Below are positions 44,471-56,589 of a DNA stretch of 64,000 nt, in pieces. Source of the DNA: Miscanthus floridulus (lineage: Eukaryota > Streptophyta > Magnoliopsida > Poales > Poaceae); contig NC_089581.1 of the NCBI RefSeq assembly GCF_019320115.1, forward strand, positions 11,533,707 to 11,597,706. The letters are read 5' to 3'. The first letter of the stretch is position 1; every line of letters starts with the position of its first letter. The translations under genes and the position numbers were made by a program. The notes under the pieces were generated by a model. That model saw only the letters and a list, made by a program, of their open reading frames with translations, was not told the origin of the DNA and searched no databases.

Positions 44471-47060
44471 AAAGCGACGAGCATCCTATGACTAGCAGAG
44501 CTTGGATTTAGGTATAGGGAGGCCAAGTAAACAAGTTCCACATACCAAGCTTTGATATGTAGTAAATGGTTGCCTAGAAGAGAGTGTAACTTGTCTACTA
44601 ATCAGTTCAACATTTAGGAATATATGCTATCCTTATTATTTCTGGCAAAATCGATAATAGAAACAATATGCATGATTTTAGAGGTGAATATTGATCTATT
44701 TAGTGGGTACTCTCTAGAATGCTGATATGGTCACAAATGAAGCATTAATATCATGTCACAAATAAAGTTACGGGACAATGAAACGTAAACCAGTAAACTA
44801 AATAAACCATACGAAGCAGCATTAAACAATACCAGATGAATTCGGGAACTAGATTATTCGATCGTATTGCACATTTGAAAAGATGACGTGTACATTCCAA
44901 AGAAGAGGAATGGTTGACTGGGGAATTTTCCAATCGGTTCAGGCCCTTGCAGATTGTGGTGGCCCTAGCAAGTAGCACAAGCGTACAGGCTTTTTACCTT
45001 GTGGTAGATAAGAAGGTTTTGTGAAGGATCGAAAACGGCGACTAGAGAGGGTGAATGGGAGCCTCAAATTTCTTTCAAAATATTTAGCCACAGTCCTAAA
45101 ATCACCGCCGAATACACGAAGTAAACACCGTGATGTCCACAACCCAAATGAGTGGATGCATGTTCCCTAGGAACACAGCGAGACACCACACAGGATAAGA
45201 AACGCTTCCCGAACCGAAGGACAGAAAATGAGATACCCAACTCCTATATAGAAGAAGCGAGTTCCCGAATCTAAAATACTCAAGTCAACTGATGACGAGA
45301 GTACCTAGATAGGTTCCTTAGCTCGATGGAAAACCAACGCAAAAAGCGGATCGCAAAGCGGAGCTCAAACGCACAAACCGCGGAAGAGACAACACGTCAG
45401 CAACTCACACCGGACCTGTCCGGGAACTGCACCGGACATGTCCGTTAAACACGACCTCAGAAAAGCTGCTGAACTAAGCGCAGTCAGCACATACCGAACA
45501 CGTCCGGTATGCTGAACAGCGCAGAGTGAGTTCGGAAGAAAAATATAAAAAAACCCTATCAAATGGTGTCCAAAATTTATGAAATTTTAACCATAGCTTC
45601 TAGACACCTAGGGGAAAATCTCCATCAAATTTCAGCTTCAAACTCAAAAGTTTGACCTACGGGACACATCTGACATTCACACCGGACATGTCTAGTGCGC
45701 ACGAGCAGGTTTCATGAAAAAACGATTTCAAGCCCAAATCTCGGCCAAATCAACTCGGATCGACTTGAAACTTTGCACAAGGATTTACCAGGGAGTAGGT
45801 AGGCTACCTCGAAAGGATCATGGCCCAAGACAAACCCTAACTCTGTGAATCAAGAAAAAATGGTGCAAGAACAAGTTTTCTCCCCAAAAAATTGAATGAC
45901 ACCGATCTATGAACTCGTGAGGATTTACAAAAATTCGTTCGGTAGAAAGGATCAACTCACATCCTATTTCATCTTCCAATGATCGGTTTGAACCAAAACG
46001 CCCCAAAACTCAAGATCCAAGCACGAACATGAGAGGAGGGGGAAGGGGAAAAACAAGAACGCACAGAACAACTAAACTGCAAAACGAAATCACAAGCACC
46101 AATTTCGAACCCCGGAGGACAAAGTGAGGTTAGGGCCTCACTTCCTAGATCAAAGATTAACAAGAAAACACAGACTTCGATTAGTTCATCTGTGGACCTA
46201 AAGAGCAAACCCTAGAAGGGGGGAAACTAGAGACTACAAATGAAAATACTCAAGAGGTGAGACTGAGTGGAGGCAGCCCCATCTTATTTATAGGCCTATT
46301 ACACAATTTCACTAGTGTCCCTAGATATTTTAGGGCGAACCACCTAGCCTAAGGGCATTATGGTCCAAGCCGATTTTTGTCGATCGGACGGCCACGCTTC
46401 CTACACAGATTTGCTTCGTCTCGACGCAGCCTCTGTGATTCCGCCACGTCCCGTCCCGTTCCTCCTCGGAACCTCCGCCCAGGTTTTCAGGCCCAAACCC
46501 GGAAACCGTCCACCCGATGGTTTTGAGGCACAAACCACTAAATCGTCCGCTAGTAGCGTACTCCATACGCATCCCCCACAACTCGACGCGTGTCACCTCG
46601 TCCTTGACCGCCCGGCCACCAAGTCTTCCAGAGCCTCTGCTCGACTTGCACGTCCGCCATCTTGACTTGGTCAACACGAATACTCCTCCATGTACACGTG
46701 CGCATATCGATGTCCCCAAGTGACGGCTGGTCACCTGGCCTCCTGGTCCCTGAGTCCAAGCCTCACGTCTGACATTCATCGCTTCCAGTCCATCGGCACG
46801 GCACGTCCCTACTTGACCTTCACCTCGCCGTCAACCACTGCCTCCAAGCTCCACACCTGCGCACCACAAGCCATGAGACATGTTGCATAACCCAACTCAC
46901 GCCATGGTTAGTTCATAAACTCAACCTAAGACGCGAATCACGTTGACTCACTAATCACAAATCTGAACCACAAGGGCACGTATCAACCTTGTGTTCGCAT
47001 TTTCTTTGGTGGAGAGGTCAATTAATAGAACATGTGCTTCGGTCAGCATGTTACTTACTT
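44471..47060 (-). other. LTR-like non-coding sequence
   Basis: From about 44940 to 47000 the sequence has LTR character: GC-moderate, no domain, a minus-strand TATA box CCTATAAATAAG (46283-46294), and repeated caccggacatgtccg palindromes at 45405-45690. Block gaggtcaattaatagaacatgtgctt near 47011 belongs to the array unit again. I could not fix TG..CA ends or a TSD, so the class is uncertain. Confidence 0.4.
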
Positions 47061-47183
47061 GTTGGGACACTAGCTTTTTACATAATGTTTTACAGTTTAA
47101 ATGACTATTTGTTTATTTCTCCATTCTGAAGTTTTTTTTTTTTGTGTGTTAGACAGCTGCACAGCAGAAGAAATGTTACTAAG

Positions 47184-49000
47184 TTTTTTAGAAAGGCGGC
47201 AAGAGATTTGCCGTGATTTTATTAGACGAGGAAAAAAAAGAACAACTGTTACAAAGTTTACAACTTGGCTACTGAAAAACGCGACTATGAACACTAGCTG
47301 AACTGAAAATCCCCAACTTAAACTACTGTGGCACACCGGCCGACGATCGAAACTAAAGAGAGAAAAGAAAAACCCACAGGAGGGATAGCCAAAACAACTA
47401 ACAAGAACATCTCTAGGGAAGTAAGAAGAAAAAATGAGGCCTTCCAAACTACTCTTCGTGGACGGGATCCCTCGTCGCAAGATGGAATTGTGTGATATCA
47501 TGTTTACAGAGCATGGCGACTTGACTTGCTTGCATGGATCGTTGTTGGAATGTTCTTCTATTCCTTTTCTTCCATATGTTCCACCAAAAATAGATCATGA
47601 CTCTGTCAAAATTCCTCTTTTGGTTTTTATCAAACTTGGCGCGGCACCTTCGCCAAAATCCGTGAATGGTTCCTGTCATCGTTAGTGCGTCGAGCACAGA
47701 CAGGTTCAGCCAACGCTTTAAATCTGACCAGACCTTCTTTGCGAATGGGCAGGTCAAGCATAGATGATTTGGTGTCTCCGGTTCATTCCCACATAATTTG
47801 CAGGTCGGATCATTGGGCCAATTTCGCTTAATCAAGTTGTTGGCGGTTAGTATTTTTTTGTGTAGCAGCGTCCATGCGAAAAAACGGCATTTGGGTTCCG
47901 CTTTGGCTCTCCAAATTGGCGCTAACCTCAGCTTGCTGTAGCTTCCTTCAAATTGACAACGATATGCTTTCTGGGTTGTGTATTCGCCGTCATTTGTCCA
48001 TCTCCACCTTATCGTATCCTCACTGTTCTCAGTCAAATGAATGTCACTTATCTGCTCCCAAAGCGCAACATACTCTTGAATCTCTTGTGATGTTTGAAGA
48101 GGCAGAATATGCATTATCCATTTATTATCTTGCAGGGCCTTATGGACTGATAATTTCTTCCTTCTTGTCTTTCTGAAAAGATTGGGGCAAAGGTTTTTCG
48201 GTGTTTTCCCTTGCAACCACGACGATGTCCAAAAGCTTTCAGTCTTCCCATCGCCAATTGCCACCACTGTAGAGGCAGCAAACAGATCCCGGTCACGTCC
48301 ATCACAGGGAAGGTCCAGCTCATTCCAAGCGCGCTCCTTGTGTTTCCACTGAAACCATAGCCATCTCAACCTCAATGCTCTGGAAAAACGTTCATGGTCT
48401 AAAATCCCCGGTCCCCCTTTTATCTTTGGACGGCATGTTGTTGGCCAATTCACTAATGAGTGACCACCATACACTTTGTCTGGTGTTTCCCCTCTCCAAA
48501 GAAAACTTCGTCTTATCCTATGAATCTTTCTTAATAGCCATTTTTGCTAAGGGAATGCCGTCATGTGATAGATTAGTTGTGAGGAGAACACAGTTTTAAC
48601 TAGTGTTTCTCTGCCTGCCGTTGATAGGAATTTGCCCTTTCATCCTGGCAATCTTGTTCCAATCTTATCTATCAAAGGTTGCACTTCTATCCTTCGTAGC
48701 TTTCTGATATGCAACGGGAGTCCCAAGTACTTGCCGGGGAATTTACAGACTTTGGCCGGGAAGTGTTGCAGGAGTTGGGATACTACATGTTCTTGGAGGC
48801 GAATGGGGAAAATTTCAGTCTTTGATATATTTATCTTGAGGCCTGAGCATTCCCCAAAGAACGTCAAGATCTTGTATAGGCGTTGCAGCTCCATTGCTGA
48901 TGGATCGGCGAAAATTACCGCATCATCCGCATATAGCGAGCATCTTAGTTGAGCCGTCTTCGGCAGGACCGGCTTGAGTACCCCTTTCTAAGTTGAGGGT
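47184..49000 (-). mobile_element. 5'-truncated LINE (L1-like) with RT remnant and zf-RVT
   Basis: Minus strand. It enters in the RT palm with RCSLYADDAVIFADPSAMEL (the YADD box near 48920), then GLKINISKTEIFPI and KYLGLPLHIRKLRRIEVQPL. A frameshift near 48500 is followed by one open frame 48474-47449 ending at TGA/TAG, containing WRWTNDGEYTTQKAYRCQF, CKLCGNEPETPNHLCLTC (zinc-binding) and YFWWNIWKKRNRRTFQQ. The 3' UTR has the same cggcaa..ttgccg motif as the LINE at 4078-8065, and the A tail is at about 47184-47190. The endonuclease and ORF1 are absent. Confidence 0.88.
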
Positions 49001-49479
49001 CTATAATAGTGCTCATAAGTTGAGCGTTGCACGCTGTGTAACCTGTAATTAAACAAACTTATTACTTCTGTAACTTTCTCCACCATAAGTGCATCTCTGG
49101 ACCATTACCACCTCGGATCATCCACTCACCAGATATCAGTTGCACTCGCTCAATCGATTTGACATACTCTACATTTTTCTTTGCGAATGACGTACTCGAC
49201 ACTGCTCTATCCCAAGAGGCCAAGACCTAAGTGCAGACCATAACTAACGATGCACGTGCAACAAGGCAGCACCTCTTGATTCAGTCAGCGACGACGAGCA
49301 CTCTGAATCTTTCGTGTTGTGTGGCTGGGCGAGCCGAACCTGGACTCGAGAGAAGATAGTAAGGCAAGGCGTCGGAGACCTTTGCTCGGACAAGAACCAT
49401 GCCACAGGGTCGGTTCCAATCCTTTTACCTCACCGGAAGCGGATGCTTTATTTCACTGACAACATGTGAAGTGATCGAT
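49001..49479. other. Interval without a recognised gene
   Basis: Single-copy-looking sequence with no supported feature. It ends at the TSD of Copia element 2. Confidence 0.5.
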
Positions 49480-49484
49480 ACCTA

Positions 49485-49924
49485 TGTTGGCCCCTAGATC
49501 TTTCACATGGGTGAGCCAATCTCTCACCGGCGTTACCGTCCACACTCTATGGCTAGAGATAGAAGAAGGCAGTGAGAACAGAGCGCACGCATACACACAA
49601 CACAAGCACCAGCGTTGGTCGAAGTTCTACAGAGGAGATGACAAAACTGAACTCTCTCAATTTACTGAGTCGCAGTGGGAAGCTATAAATACAACTCTAC
49701 CCATCTAATCCTGGTACACAGACATACCAGGCTGTCATGCTGCTACAGTGACTATATGTGACAGCAGGACTGGTTTTGGCGTCTACCCCTGCGGTGGCTA
49801 CAGTGCGGCAGGGGAGCCTCTCGGCGCCTACCCCTGCCGCGGCTACAGTGCAGCAGCAGGGAGCCATTTCGGCATCTACTCCTGCCGCGCGTTCACGTAG
49901 GGAAGAGCAGCAGATTACTTTACA
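49485..49924 (-). repeat. 3' LTR of Copia element 2
   Basis: 440 bp. Minus strand starts TGTAAAGTAATCTG and ends CAACA-type. The purine tract on the minus strand adjoins it at about 49941-49925. Confidence 0.92.
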
Positions 49925-49925
49925 A

Positions 49926-51600
49926 TTTTTCCCCTAATCCTGCTACTAACCCTAAAACCTCCACCATGCCGATCATCTTCATCAGCTCCGTGAACCGAAG
50001 ATGGCCGAGCGACTTGGTGAAGATGTCCGCGAGCTGCTGACCAGTTTTGACGAACTCGATGACGATCTGCCCTCCATCGACACAGTCCCTCACGAAGTAG
50101 AACTTGACGTCGATGTGCTTGCTCTGGTCGTGGAGAACCAGAATCTTTGCGAGGGCGATGGCGGGCTGGTTGTCCACCATCAGTGTTGGTGGGTGAGCTT
50201 CCATACCGGTCAGCTCGCTCAGCAGCCAACGCAGCCACACAGCTTGGCACGCCGCTATGGCCGCCGCCACGTACTCTGTCTTGCACGTGAACAGCGCCAC
50301 CACCTTTAGGGATGGCAACGGGGCGGATTCGGATCTGGTGGAGTCTCTGTGCACCCGAACCCGAAACCCGAAACTAAACCCGAAACCGCACCGAACACCG
50401 ATTCAGGTGATAATCCGTCCCCAAAACCGAACCCGTGGATACCCTGAAACCCGAATGGATACCCGAAGCCCGCTTTGTATGACAACATAGTAAGAGAAAC
50501 AAGGACTTTCTATAAACATATGCATGATACATATACACATATTCACATGTATAAACAAGAGGCAACAAATAATAAATATTTTCATGAGTCAACTTAGAAT
50601 AAATTTAATAATATAAGTAAACAAGTTATTATTAGCATATTATAAAACATGAGTTTTAATTCCAAATGATTTATTTCGGATATCCATTGGATATCCACGG
50701 GTGGAAAACCAAACCCGAAACCGAACCCGATTGGTTTCGGGGCCCTGAACCCAAAAACCGTGGGTGAGAAATCATCCCCGAACTCGAACCCGCAAGACCC
50801 GAAACCCGCGGATATCCGACCCGAAACCGCCCCGTTGCCATCCTTAACCACCTTCTGTTTCAGCGACTACCATGAGATTGGAGGCCTACCCAAGGAAGAT
50901 GACCACGTCAAAGATGCTCCGTTGTTCGTCGATGTCCCCCGCCATGTCTACATCGCTGAACACAGTGAGCTGCAGCCCACTTCCACCGGTCTTGTGGAAG
51001 ACGATCACCTAATCCATCATCCCCTTGACGTAGCGCAGCAGCCGCTTCACCGTGGCCCAGTGATCCTCTCGGGGATCCTCCATGAAGCGGCTGACGTAGC
51101 CCACGGCGAACGCAATGTCCGGCCCCATGTGGACTAGGTAGCGCAGACCATCGACGATGCTCCGGTAGAGTGTTGCGTCTACCCTCACCGTGGTACTGGC
51201 CTTCATCAGCTTCAGTCGCTCCTCCATCGGAATCACGCACGGCTTGCACTCAGTCATAGCCACTACGCTCCAACAACTTTGAGGCGTACGTGCTCTGACC
51301 GAGCGTGAACGCCTCCTTCCCCTATCTCACCTCAATGCCGAGGTAGTAGAAGAGCGCGCCGAGATCGCTCATTCGAAAATGAGCCGTCATCTCAAGTTTG
51401 AAGCTATCGATGTCCTCCGCGCACGCACCAGTGACGATCAAGTCGTCCACATACACGCCGACGACGAGCTCCTCTTTCCCCCGTCGTCGCGTGTAGACCG
51501 CGTGCTTGGTCGCGCACCGCTTGAACCCAAGCTCGCCCAACGTGGCATCAAGCTTGGCGTTCCACGATCGTGGGGCCTGCCGCAGCCCGTAGGCGGCCTA
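49926..51600 (-). pseudogene. Copia element 2 RT (C-terminal half) and RNase H
   Basis: Reads ALGELGFKRCATK-like RT sequence with VYVDDLIVTGACAED, then SDLGALFYYLGIEVR, CKPCVIPMEERLKLMKA and PDIAFAVGYVSRFMEDP. After the hAT MITE the RNase H end resumes at 50298: KTEYVAAAIAACQAVWLRWL, PTLMVDNQPAIALAK, KHIDVKFYFVRD, and stops at 49920. The RNase H region missing in element 1 is therefore present here. Stops and frameshifts occur at several joints. Confidence 0.82.
50307..50846. mobile_element. hAT-like MITE A, 540 bp
   Basis: Ends TAGGGATGGCAACGGGGCGG and, inverted, TAAGGATGGCAACGGGGCGG. Exact 8-bp TSD ACCACCTT at 50299-50306 and 50847-50854. Without it and one TSD copy, the RNase H frame of Copia element 2 rejoins. 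Both subterminal parts are rich in acccgaaacc / ggtttcgggt words. No transposase. The 8-bp TSD identifies hAT. Confidence 0.88.
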
Positions 51601-52860
51601 GGTGCTGGTGAAGCCGCCAGCTTCCCCCATGCCCGGAGTGTCCCAGTCCTAGGCCGCCTTCTCGTCGAACACGACGTCGTGCGAGACAACCACCTTGCCT
51701 CCACGTGGGTCGTAGAGCCAATACACCTTGGTACCTTCCTTGTAGCCTAGGAGCACCATCGGTGTGCTCCTGTCCTCTAGCTTGGTGAGGACCGGCTTCG
51801 TCTTCCAGGCGTGGCCGATGCAGCCAAATGTCTAGAGGAAGGACATGCTTGGCTTGCACCTATACCAAGCTTCGAATGGCATCACACCCTTCAGGGCCTT
51901 TGTGGGCACGCGGTTGAGGATGAACACCGCCGTGGTCACCGCCTCTCCCCAGAATTTTGCCAGCATGCTTTTGGCCTTCATCATGGATCGAGCCATTCCG
52001 ACCACCATCTGGTTCCGCCACTCCACCACTGCCGTTCTGCTGTGGCGAGTACGGTGTAGGTGTGGTGTCGCACCACACCCTAATCCGCGCAGTACACAGC
52101 AAACTCTACCAAAGTGAATTCGTCGCCACGATCAGTCCGCAGCACGCGCAGCTTCTTGCCGTTTTCAGCCTCTGTGCGCGCCTTGAACTTCTTGATCGCC
52201 TCTGCCGCCTCGTCCTTGCTCGTCAGGAGTTGCAGCCACATATAGCGACTGTAATCATCCACGAACAGGAGGAAGTATCGTCGACCACCGTTTGTGGCTA
52301 GCGTGATCGTCCCGTAGAGATCGCCGTGGGAACGGCAGCCTCCTCTGCTTCCCGGCTAGGCAGCTGCCACACAGCTCGCCTACGTGCTTGATGTGGGGCA
52401 GCCCTTGGACCATCTTCTCCAGCCAATCGAGCGCGTCGAAGCTAAGATGGCCGAAACTAGGCACCACAGCCACAGCTCCTCGGTGTGCCATGCTGCCAGG
52501 CACACCGGCTGCTCCACCTTCAAGCCAAGCAGGTACAATCGATTACGTGAGCGTTTTACCTTCGCAAGAAGATGCCGATCCTGAATCTTCAGGATCTCGC
52601 TCTCGATCAGTACCTCACATCCACGCTCGTCTAGCTGTGCGATGCTGACGATGCTTGAACGCAGCTGCGAGATGTAGTACACATCTGTCAGCGCGCGGTG
52701 CTCACCGTTCTGGCACCTGAAGATGATGGTGCCACGCCCTCGGATCGCCACCCTTGAGCCATCACCGAACTTCACCGCACCGGTCACGTTGTCGTCAAGC
52801 TCGGAGAAGGCTTCCTTGGAGCCCATCATGTGGTTGCTGGCGCCGGAGTTTAGGTACCAC
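51601..52860 (-). pseudogene. Copia element 2 protease and integrase
   Basis: The protease site reads [10 protein letters not shown] (near 52850-52820), with Asn for the catalytic Asp. Then follow FGDGSRVAIRGRGTI, IVSIAQLDERGCEVLI and the integrase zinc region. The core has VLRTDRGDEF, keeping the Asp that element 1 has lost, and NGSGGVAEP-type remains of the Glu motif with a frameshift near 52030. A deletion joint follows LAASPAP near 51600. Confidence 0.82.
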
Positions 52861-53919
52861 CACTGCTCCTATCCGCCGCCCACACGTCCGAGGTGGACTT
52901 GGGCGCGCGGTTCGTCGACGTTGACTAGCCTTCAGAGCCTTGTTGTGCCCTTCCACCGCCATCACCTGTGCCTTCTCCTTCTCCTCAACGGCGTGCAGTG
53001 CACAGAACGTCGCCATCAGGAGAGTGGCCTCATCATCTTCATCAGCCTGCGCTAAATGAGCCTCAGCCTTCTTCTCCTGCTTGCGATTTGGGCACTCCTT
53101 TGTCCCAATAGCCCGTCTTCCCGCAGTCGGCAGGCATTGGGGTCGACCTTCTTCTTCTTCTCTAAAGAAGCCTTGCCGTGGCGCTTGCCATCGCCACCGC
53201 GGCTGGAGGAGGCCTCCCGGACTTCTTCCGAGCAGCCACTCCTCCTCTGTCAGCAATAGCTTGCCGTTGTCCGTCGTTGCTGTGGCCTGCTCCATGCGCT
53301 CATCCACCGCCCGCAGACAGCCTGTCACATCCTCAATGGTGAGGGTGGACAACTCCAGCATCGTCTCTATGGAGAGAGCGATCTGGATGTACTTCACCGG
53401 CACGGAGTGAAGGTACTTGGAGACCGCCTCTTCTTCGTCGATGGTGACGCCGTGACTTCTCAGCTTGCTGATGAGCGACTGCATGCGGAGGGAAAAGTCC
53501 TCCACCCATCACCATCCTTGAACTTGAGGTTGGCGTACTCCTGCTTCAACAGCTGGGCCGTCGCCTTCTTTGCGCGGTCAGAGCCGACGTGCATCGCTGC
53601 AATGGACTCACATGCCTCCTTAGCAGAGTTCTTCGTCCCCAATGGCTCTCTGTACTCCGCTGGCACAGCAGCGAGGATAGCCTCCAACGCTGACATGTCG
53701 TCTTCTTCGTTGTCGGTGCCCTTGTCAATGGCATTCCAGAGTGTCAGACTCTGAGCTCGACCTTCATGGTCACTGCCCACTCGTCATAGTTGGTGCGAGT
53801 CAGCGTCAGCCAACTGGTGCCGCTGACCTCCCGCATCGTGTGCACGACGACCTCCTGTCGTGGCTGGGCAGCCATAGCAACGCCGCTGCTGTCGCCCATC
53901 TCCAAACCATCCATCATCG
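52861..53919 (-). pseudogene. Copia element 2 gag
   Basis: Starts at ATG 53919 (MMDGLEMGDSSG), equivalent to 9436 in element 1. A frameshift near 53750 and another near 53505 separate AIDKGTDNEEDDMSALEAIL from [20 protein letters not shown]. The zinc knuckle region near 53150-53100 is degraded to remnants before [11 protein letters not shown]. Confidence 0.8.
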
Positions 53920-53965
53920 TCAGCGGTTAGTCCGGCGACGGCGCTTGTACGACTTTGATACCACT

Positions 53966-54401
53966 TGTTCGCCTCTGGATCTTTCACACGGGTGAGCCGA
54001 CCGCTCACCGGCGTTGCCAACCACACTTTATGGCTAGAGGTAGAAGAAGGGAGGGAGAACAGAGTGCACACACACAGCACAAGCACCAGCGTTGGCCGGA
54101 GCTCTGCCGAGGAGGTGGCAAAATTGAACTCTCCCACTTTACTGAGTCGCAGTGGGAAGCTATAAATACAACTCTACCCATCTAATCCTAGTACACAGAC
54201 ATGTCAGGCTGTCATGCTGCTACAGTGACTAGATGTGACAGCAGGGCTGACTTTGACGCTTGCCTCTGCTGTGGCTACAGTGCGGCAGGAGAGCCTTTCG
54301 GAGCCTGCCCCTGTCGCGGCTACAGTGCAGCAACAGGGAGCCCTTTTGGCATCTGCCCCTGCCACGCGTTCACGCAGGGGAGAGCAGCAGATTACTTTAC
54401 A
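53966..54401 (-). repeat. 5' LTR of Copia element 2
   Basis: 436 bp. Minus strand starts TGTAAAGTAATCTG and ends GGCGAACA. At the place of the element-1 TATA box this LTR reads TATTTATA on the coding strand. Confidence 0.92.
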
Positions 54402-54406
54402 ACCTA

Positions 54407-55549
54407 CACAGCAAGATAATAAGGTCTTCCAGACATTGAACGAATGAGTGTATTGAATTGCATCTTAGCGTACTTTCAACCCGTAGACAATCATTTTTCT
54501 TGGCTGAACCATGATCCTAGCTATGGTTGGAATTGGACTACAATTCTTTAGTGTTGACCTTGACCGAAGGGCCAATCACCACTACCTGTGGTGGCGAACT
54601 GCTGACACAAGCCACTGATCAGTTGATTATGAATTCCTGTTGCAGCTCATTCCCAAATCCCAAGAGCAACATCATATATATAAGGCATGCTTCGTTGAAG
54701 TTGACCTAGATAGATTGACTACATGACAGCGACAGAATGTCTAAATGTGTAAAAGAATCATCACAAGAGATCGATGTAGAGTACATGAAAGACACATAGT
54801 GCACGACTATCTATATATGATGGTGGTGCTATTTTCCAGTACGGTACCAAAGTAATATGGTACATCATAACAATGACACTGCTAAAGTACCCATTAGGTT
54901 GAATGCTAGTTCGGGAACCCAACTAACATATGAGGTCATAGGAAATAAAATAAAATTCTGATAAAACCAATAATTATGTTTATCATTTTTGAGATCTGAT
55001 AGAATTTATTATCAGCCAATTTTACTAGTCCACCTGAATGAAAGTGTGATATTCACTTAATATTAATATTATTTTGCGCTAGCTATTGATGTCAAATGCT
55101 TTAGACAACTTATGCAATTTTCTTGAGAAATTGAGCCCTCTTTTGCTTTTATTTTGACTAAGAAATTTTCCAATAAATTCGAAAGACCCGTTTATATCCG
55201 TGACTTTCGGTATTCTGTTTTCTGGTAAAGTGAACCTTCCAATTGACCCGTTTATCCGTGACCTTTGGTAATTTATTTTTCTATCGGTAAAACGAATCTA
55301 ACTCACGCCATGTCGCAACCATGAATTGAAACCTCTTTCAATTTGCTCACTTTGGCAGATCAAGAGTGATGGCTGCTTGAGAAAAAGCGTGCGGCCAACG
55401 GGGACAGGGAATAATGCCTGAGCAGGCCTCCGCGGACAGTTAAAGTTTTACAGCAAGGGAGTTCAAGAGACAAAGAAAGAAATGAAGAACATAACAAAGG
55501 TTACATGAGACTTTGAATCCATAAATGAAAAGGAAGTAGGGATTTCTTC
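54407..55549. other. Interval without a gene; weak unit remnant
   Basis: A weak match to the array core stands at about 54640-54662 (ttgcagctcattccc). The remainder is AT-rich without supported features. Confidence 0.35.
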
Positions 55550-56190
55550 TTTACTCTATGCGACAACATAGCAAGCTCTTTGAGAAAGAGCATTTAGTTC
55601 TGCAAGTGTCCACGCTTAAATGGAGTCCCTTTGAAATCAATTCATTTCTTTCAAACAAATGAACCAAGACATGAGTACTAATTATTACATTCATGAAGAA
55701 GTGTGAGTGCAACTGTTCTCTGAAAATCATCATGGCCTCAACAACGCTGCAGTCGATCTGCAAGGGTATTACACATTGATCAAATTGTAACAACTGTTAG
55801 GCAAAAATTACACTTAAGGAACAGGTGTTCCAGGGTCACCTCAACATTGTCCAAACTCCAAACATAGCACACAATTATAGCTATCCAGGTGCAGGTTCTT
55901 GGATTCCTTATCATGATTTTTCTCGTGCTTAGCCTGTCCTTTAAAAGGAGCAAAAAATACTTTATGTTTGGGCTGGCAAAAGGACTTCCATAACCATTTA
56001 AAGGCATTAGTAATAGGATTATGACCCAGAAGAGATTTGTAGGCTTTCGATGATGTGAAGTTTGAGCCCCAAATGTTGGTCCAAGAATCATGAAGCTTAG
56101 TCAGAGTGATTTCTTGCATGCTAGTGGAGAGGAGTGGAGAGGAATTGAAATAGCTAGAAGAACAGTTCAGTTGCATGACCTTGTGCTAGA
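55550..56190 (-). mobile_element. LINE fragment (zf-RVT region)
   Basis: Minus-strand reading, with frame changes: MQEITLTKLHDSWTNIWGSN, FTSSKAYKSLLGHNPITNAF, KWLWKSFCQPKHKVFF, RKIMIRNPRTCTWIAI, then VEVTLEHLFLKCNFC. This is the connection and zinc-binding region of an L1-type RT protein, from a family different from the other LINEs here. Ends not defined. Confidence 0.75.
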
Positions 56191-56589
56191 GAAATGGAGA
56201 CTTGTTCTTTGCAAAGGAAAATAGTTCTCAGAATTGGACTCTTGGTACACCAGAATCATCCTAGAGGAGACTCATCAGAAACAATGACTGAAGCAAGGCC
56301 GTTGAAATTGTCAAGTAACTTATTAAGGTCTCTTCACCCAAAAACCGCTCGGCTAATGTTTCTTCCCAACCAAATTGACCCAGGGGATATCAAGTTTGTT
56401 CTGCGATCTTGAACAACTCATGGAATTATTAGGAACAGTGATATGCACATTCACCTCATGTGCCATTTTGAGGATCTTCTGTTTGGGCCTCTGTGGTAAA
56501 GTGCCTCTGTGGGCCAACCCAAAACTAGTATGTCAATATATATGTTTGTCCGAGCACATGCATGCTGTCGTTAATTAACTCATCTACTA

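Larger units (their letters stand above)
49485..54401 (-). mobile_element. Copia LTR retrotransposon 2 (Ty1/copia), dead, with nested hAT MITE
   Basis: A 4917-bp element on the minus strand. LTRs are 49485-49924 (3') and 53966-54401 (5'); the TSD ACCTA is perfect (49480-49484, 54402-54406). The primer site TGGTATCA lies two bases inside the 5' LTR (53963-53956). LTRs and proteins are homologous to Copia element 1 but clearly diverged. It has lost about 0.9 kb between integrase and the middle of RT, near 51600, and carries a 540-bp insertion in RNase H. Confidence 0.95.

Noticed and set aside
46330..46779. 150-codon minus-strand open frame
   Set aside because: GC-rich chance frame in LTR-like sequence upstream of a TATA box. 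Composition is not protein-like, and overlapping frames on both strands are equally open.
47100..47190. TSD for the LINE at 47184-49000
   Set aside because: Only about five bases (ctaag) agree between the two sides, which is too few to claim.
50306..50846. PIF/Harbinger assignment for the GGATGGCAACGG elements from TTA flanks
   Set aside because: TTA occurs on both sides, but shifting the borders gives exact 8-bp duplications in both elements (ACCACCTT and CCCATGTT), which identifies hAT.
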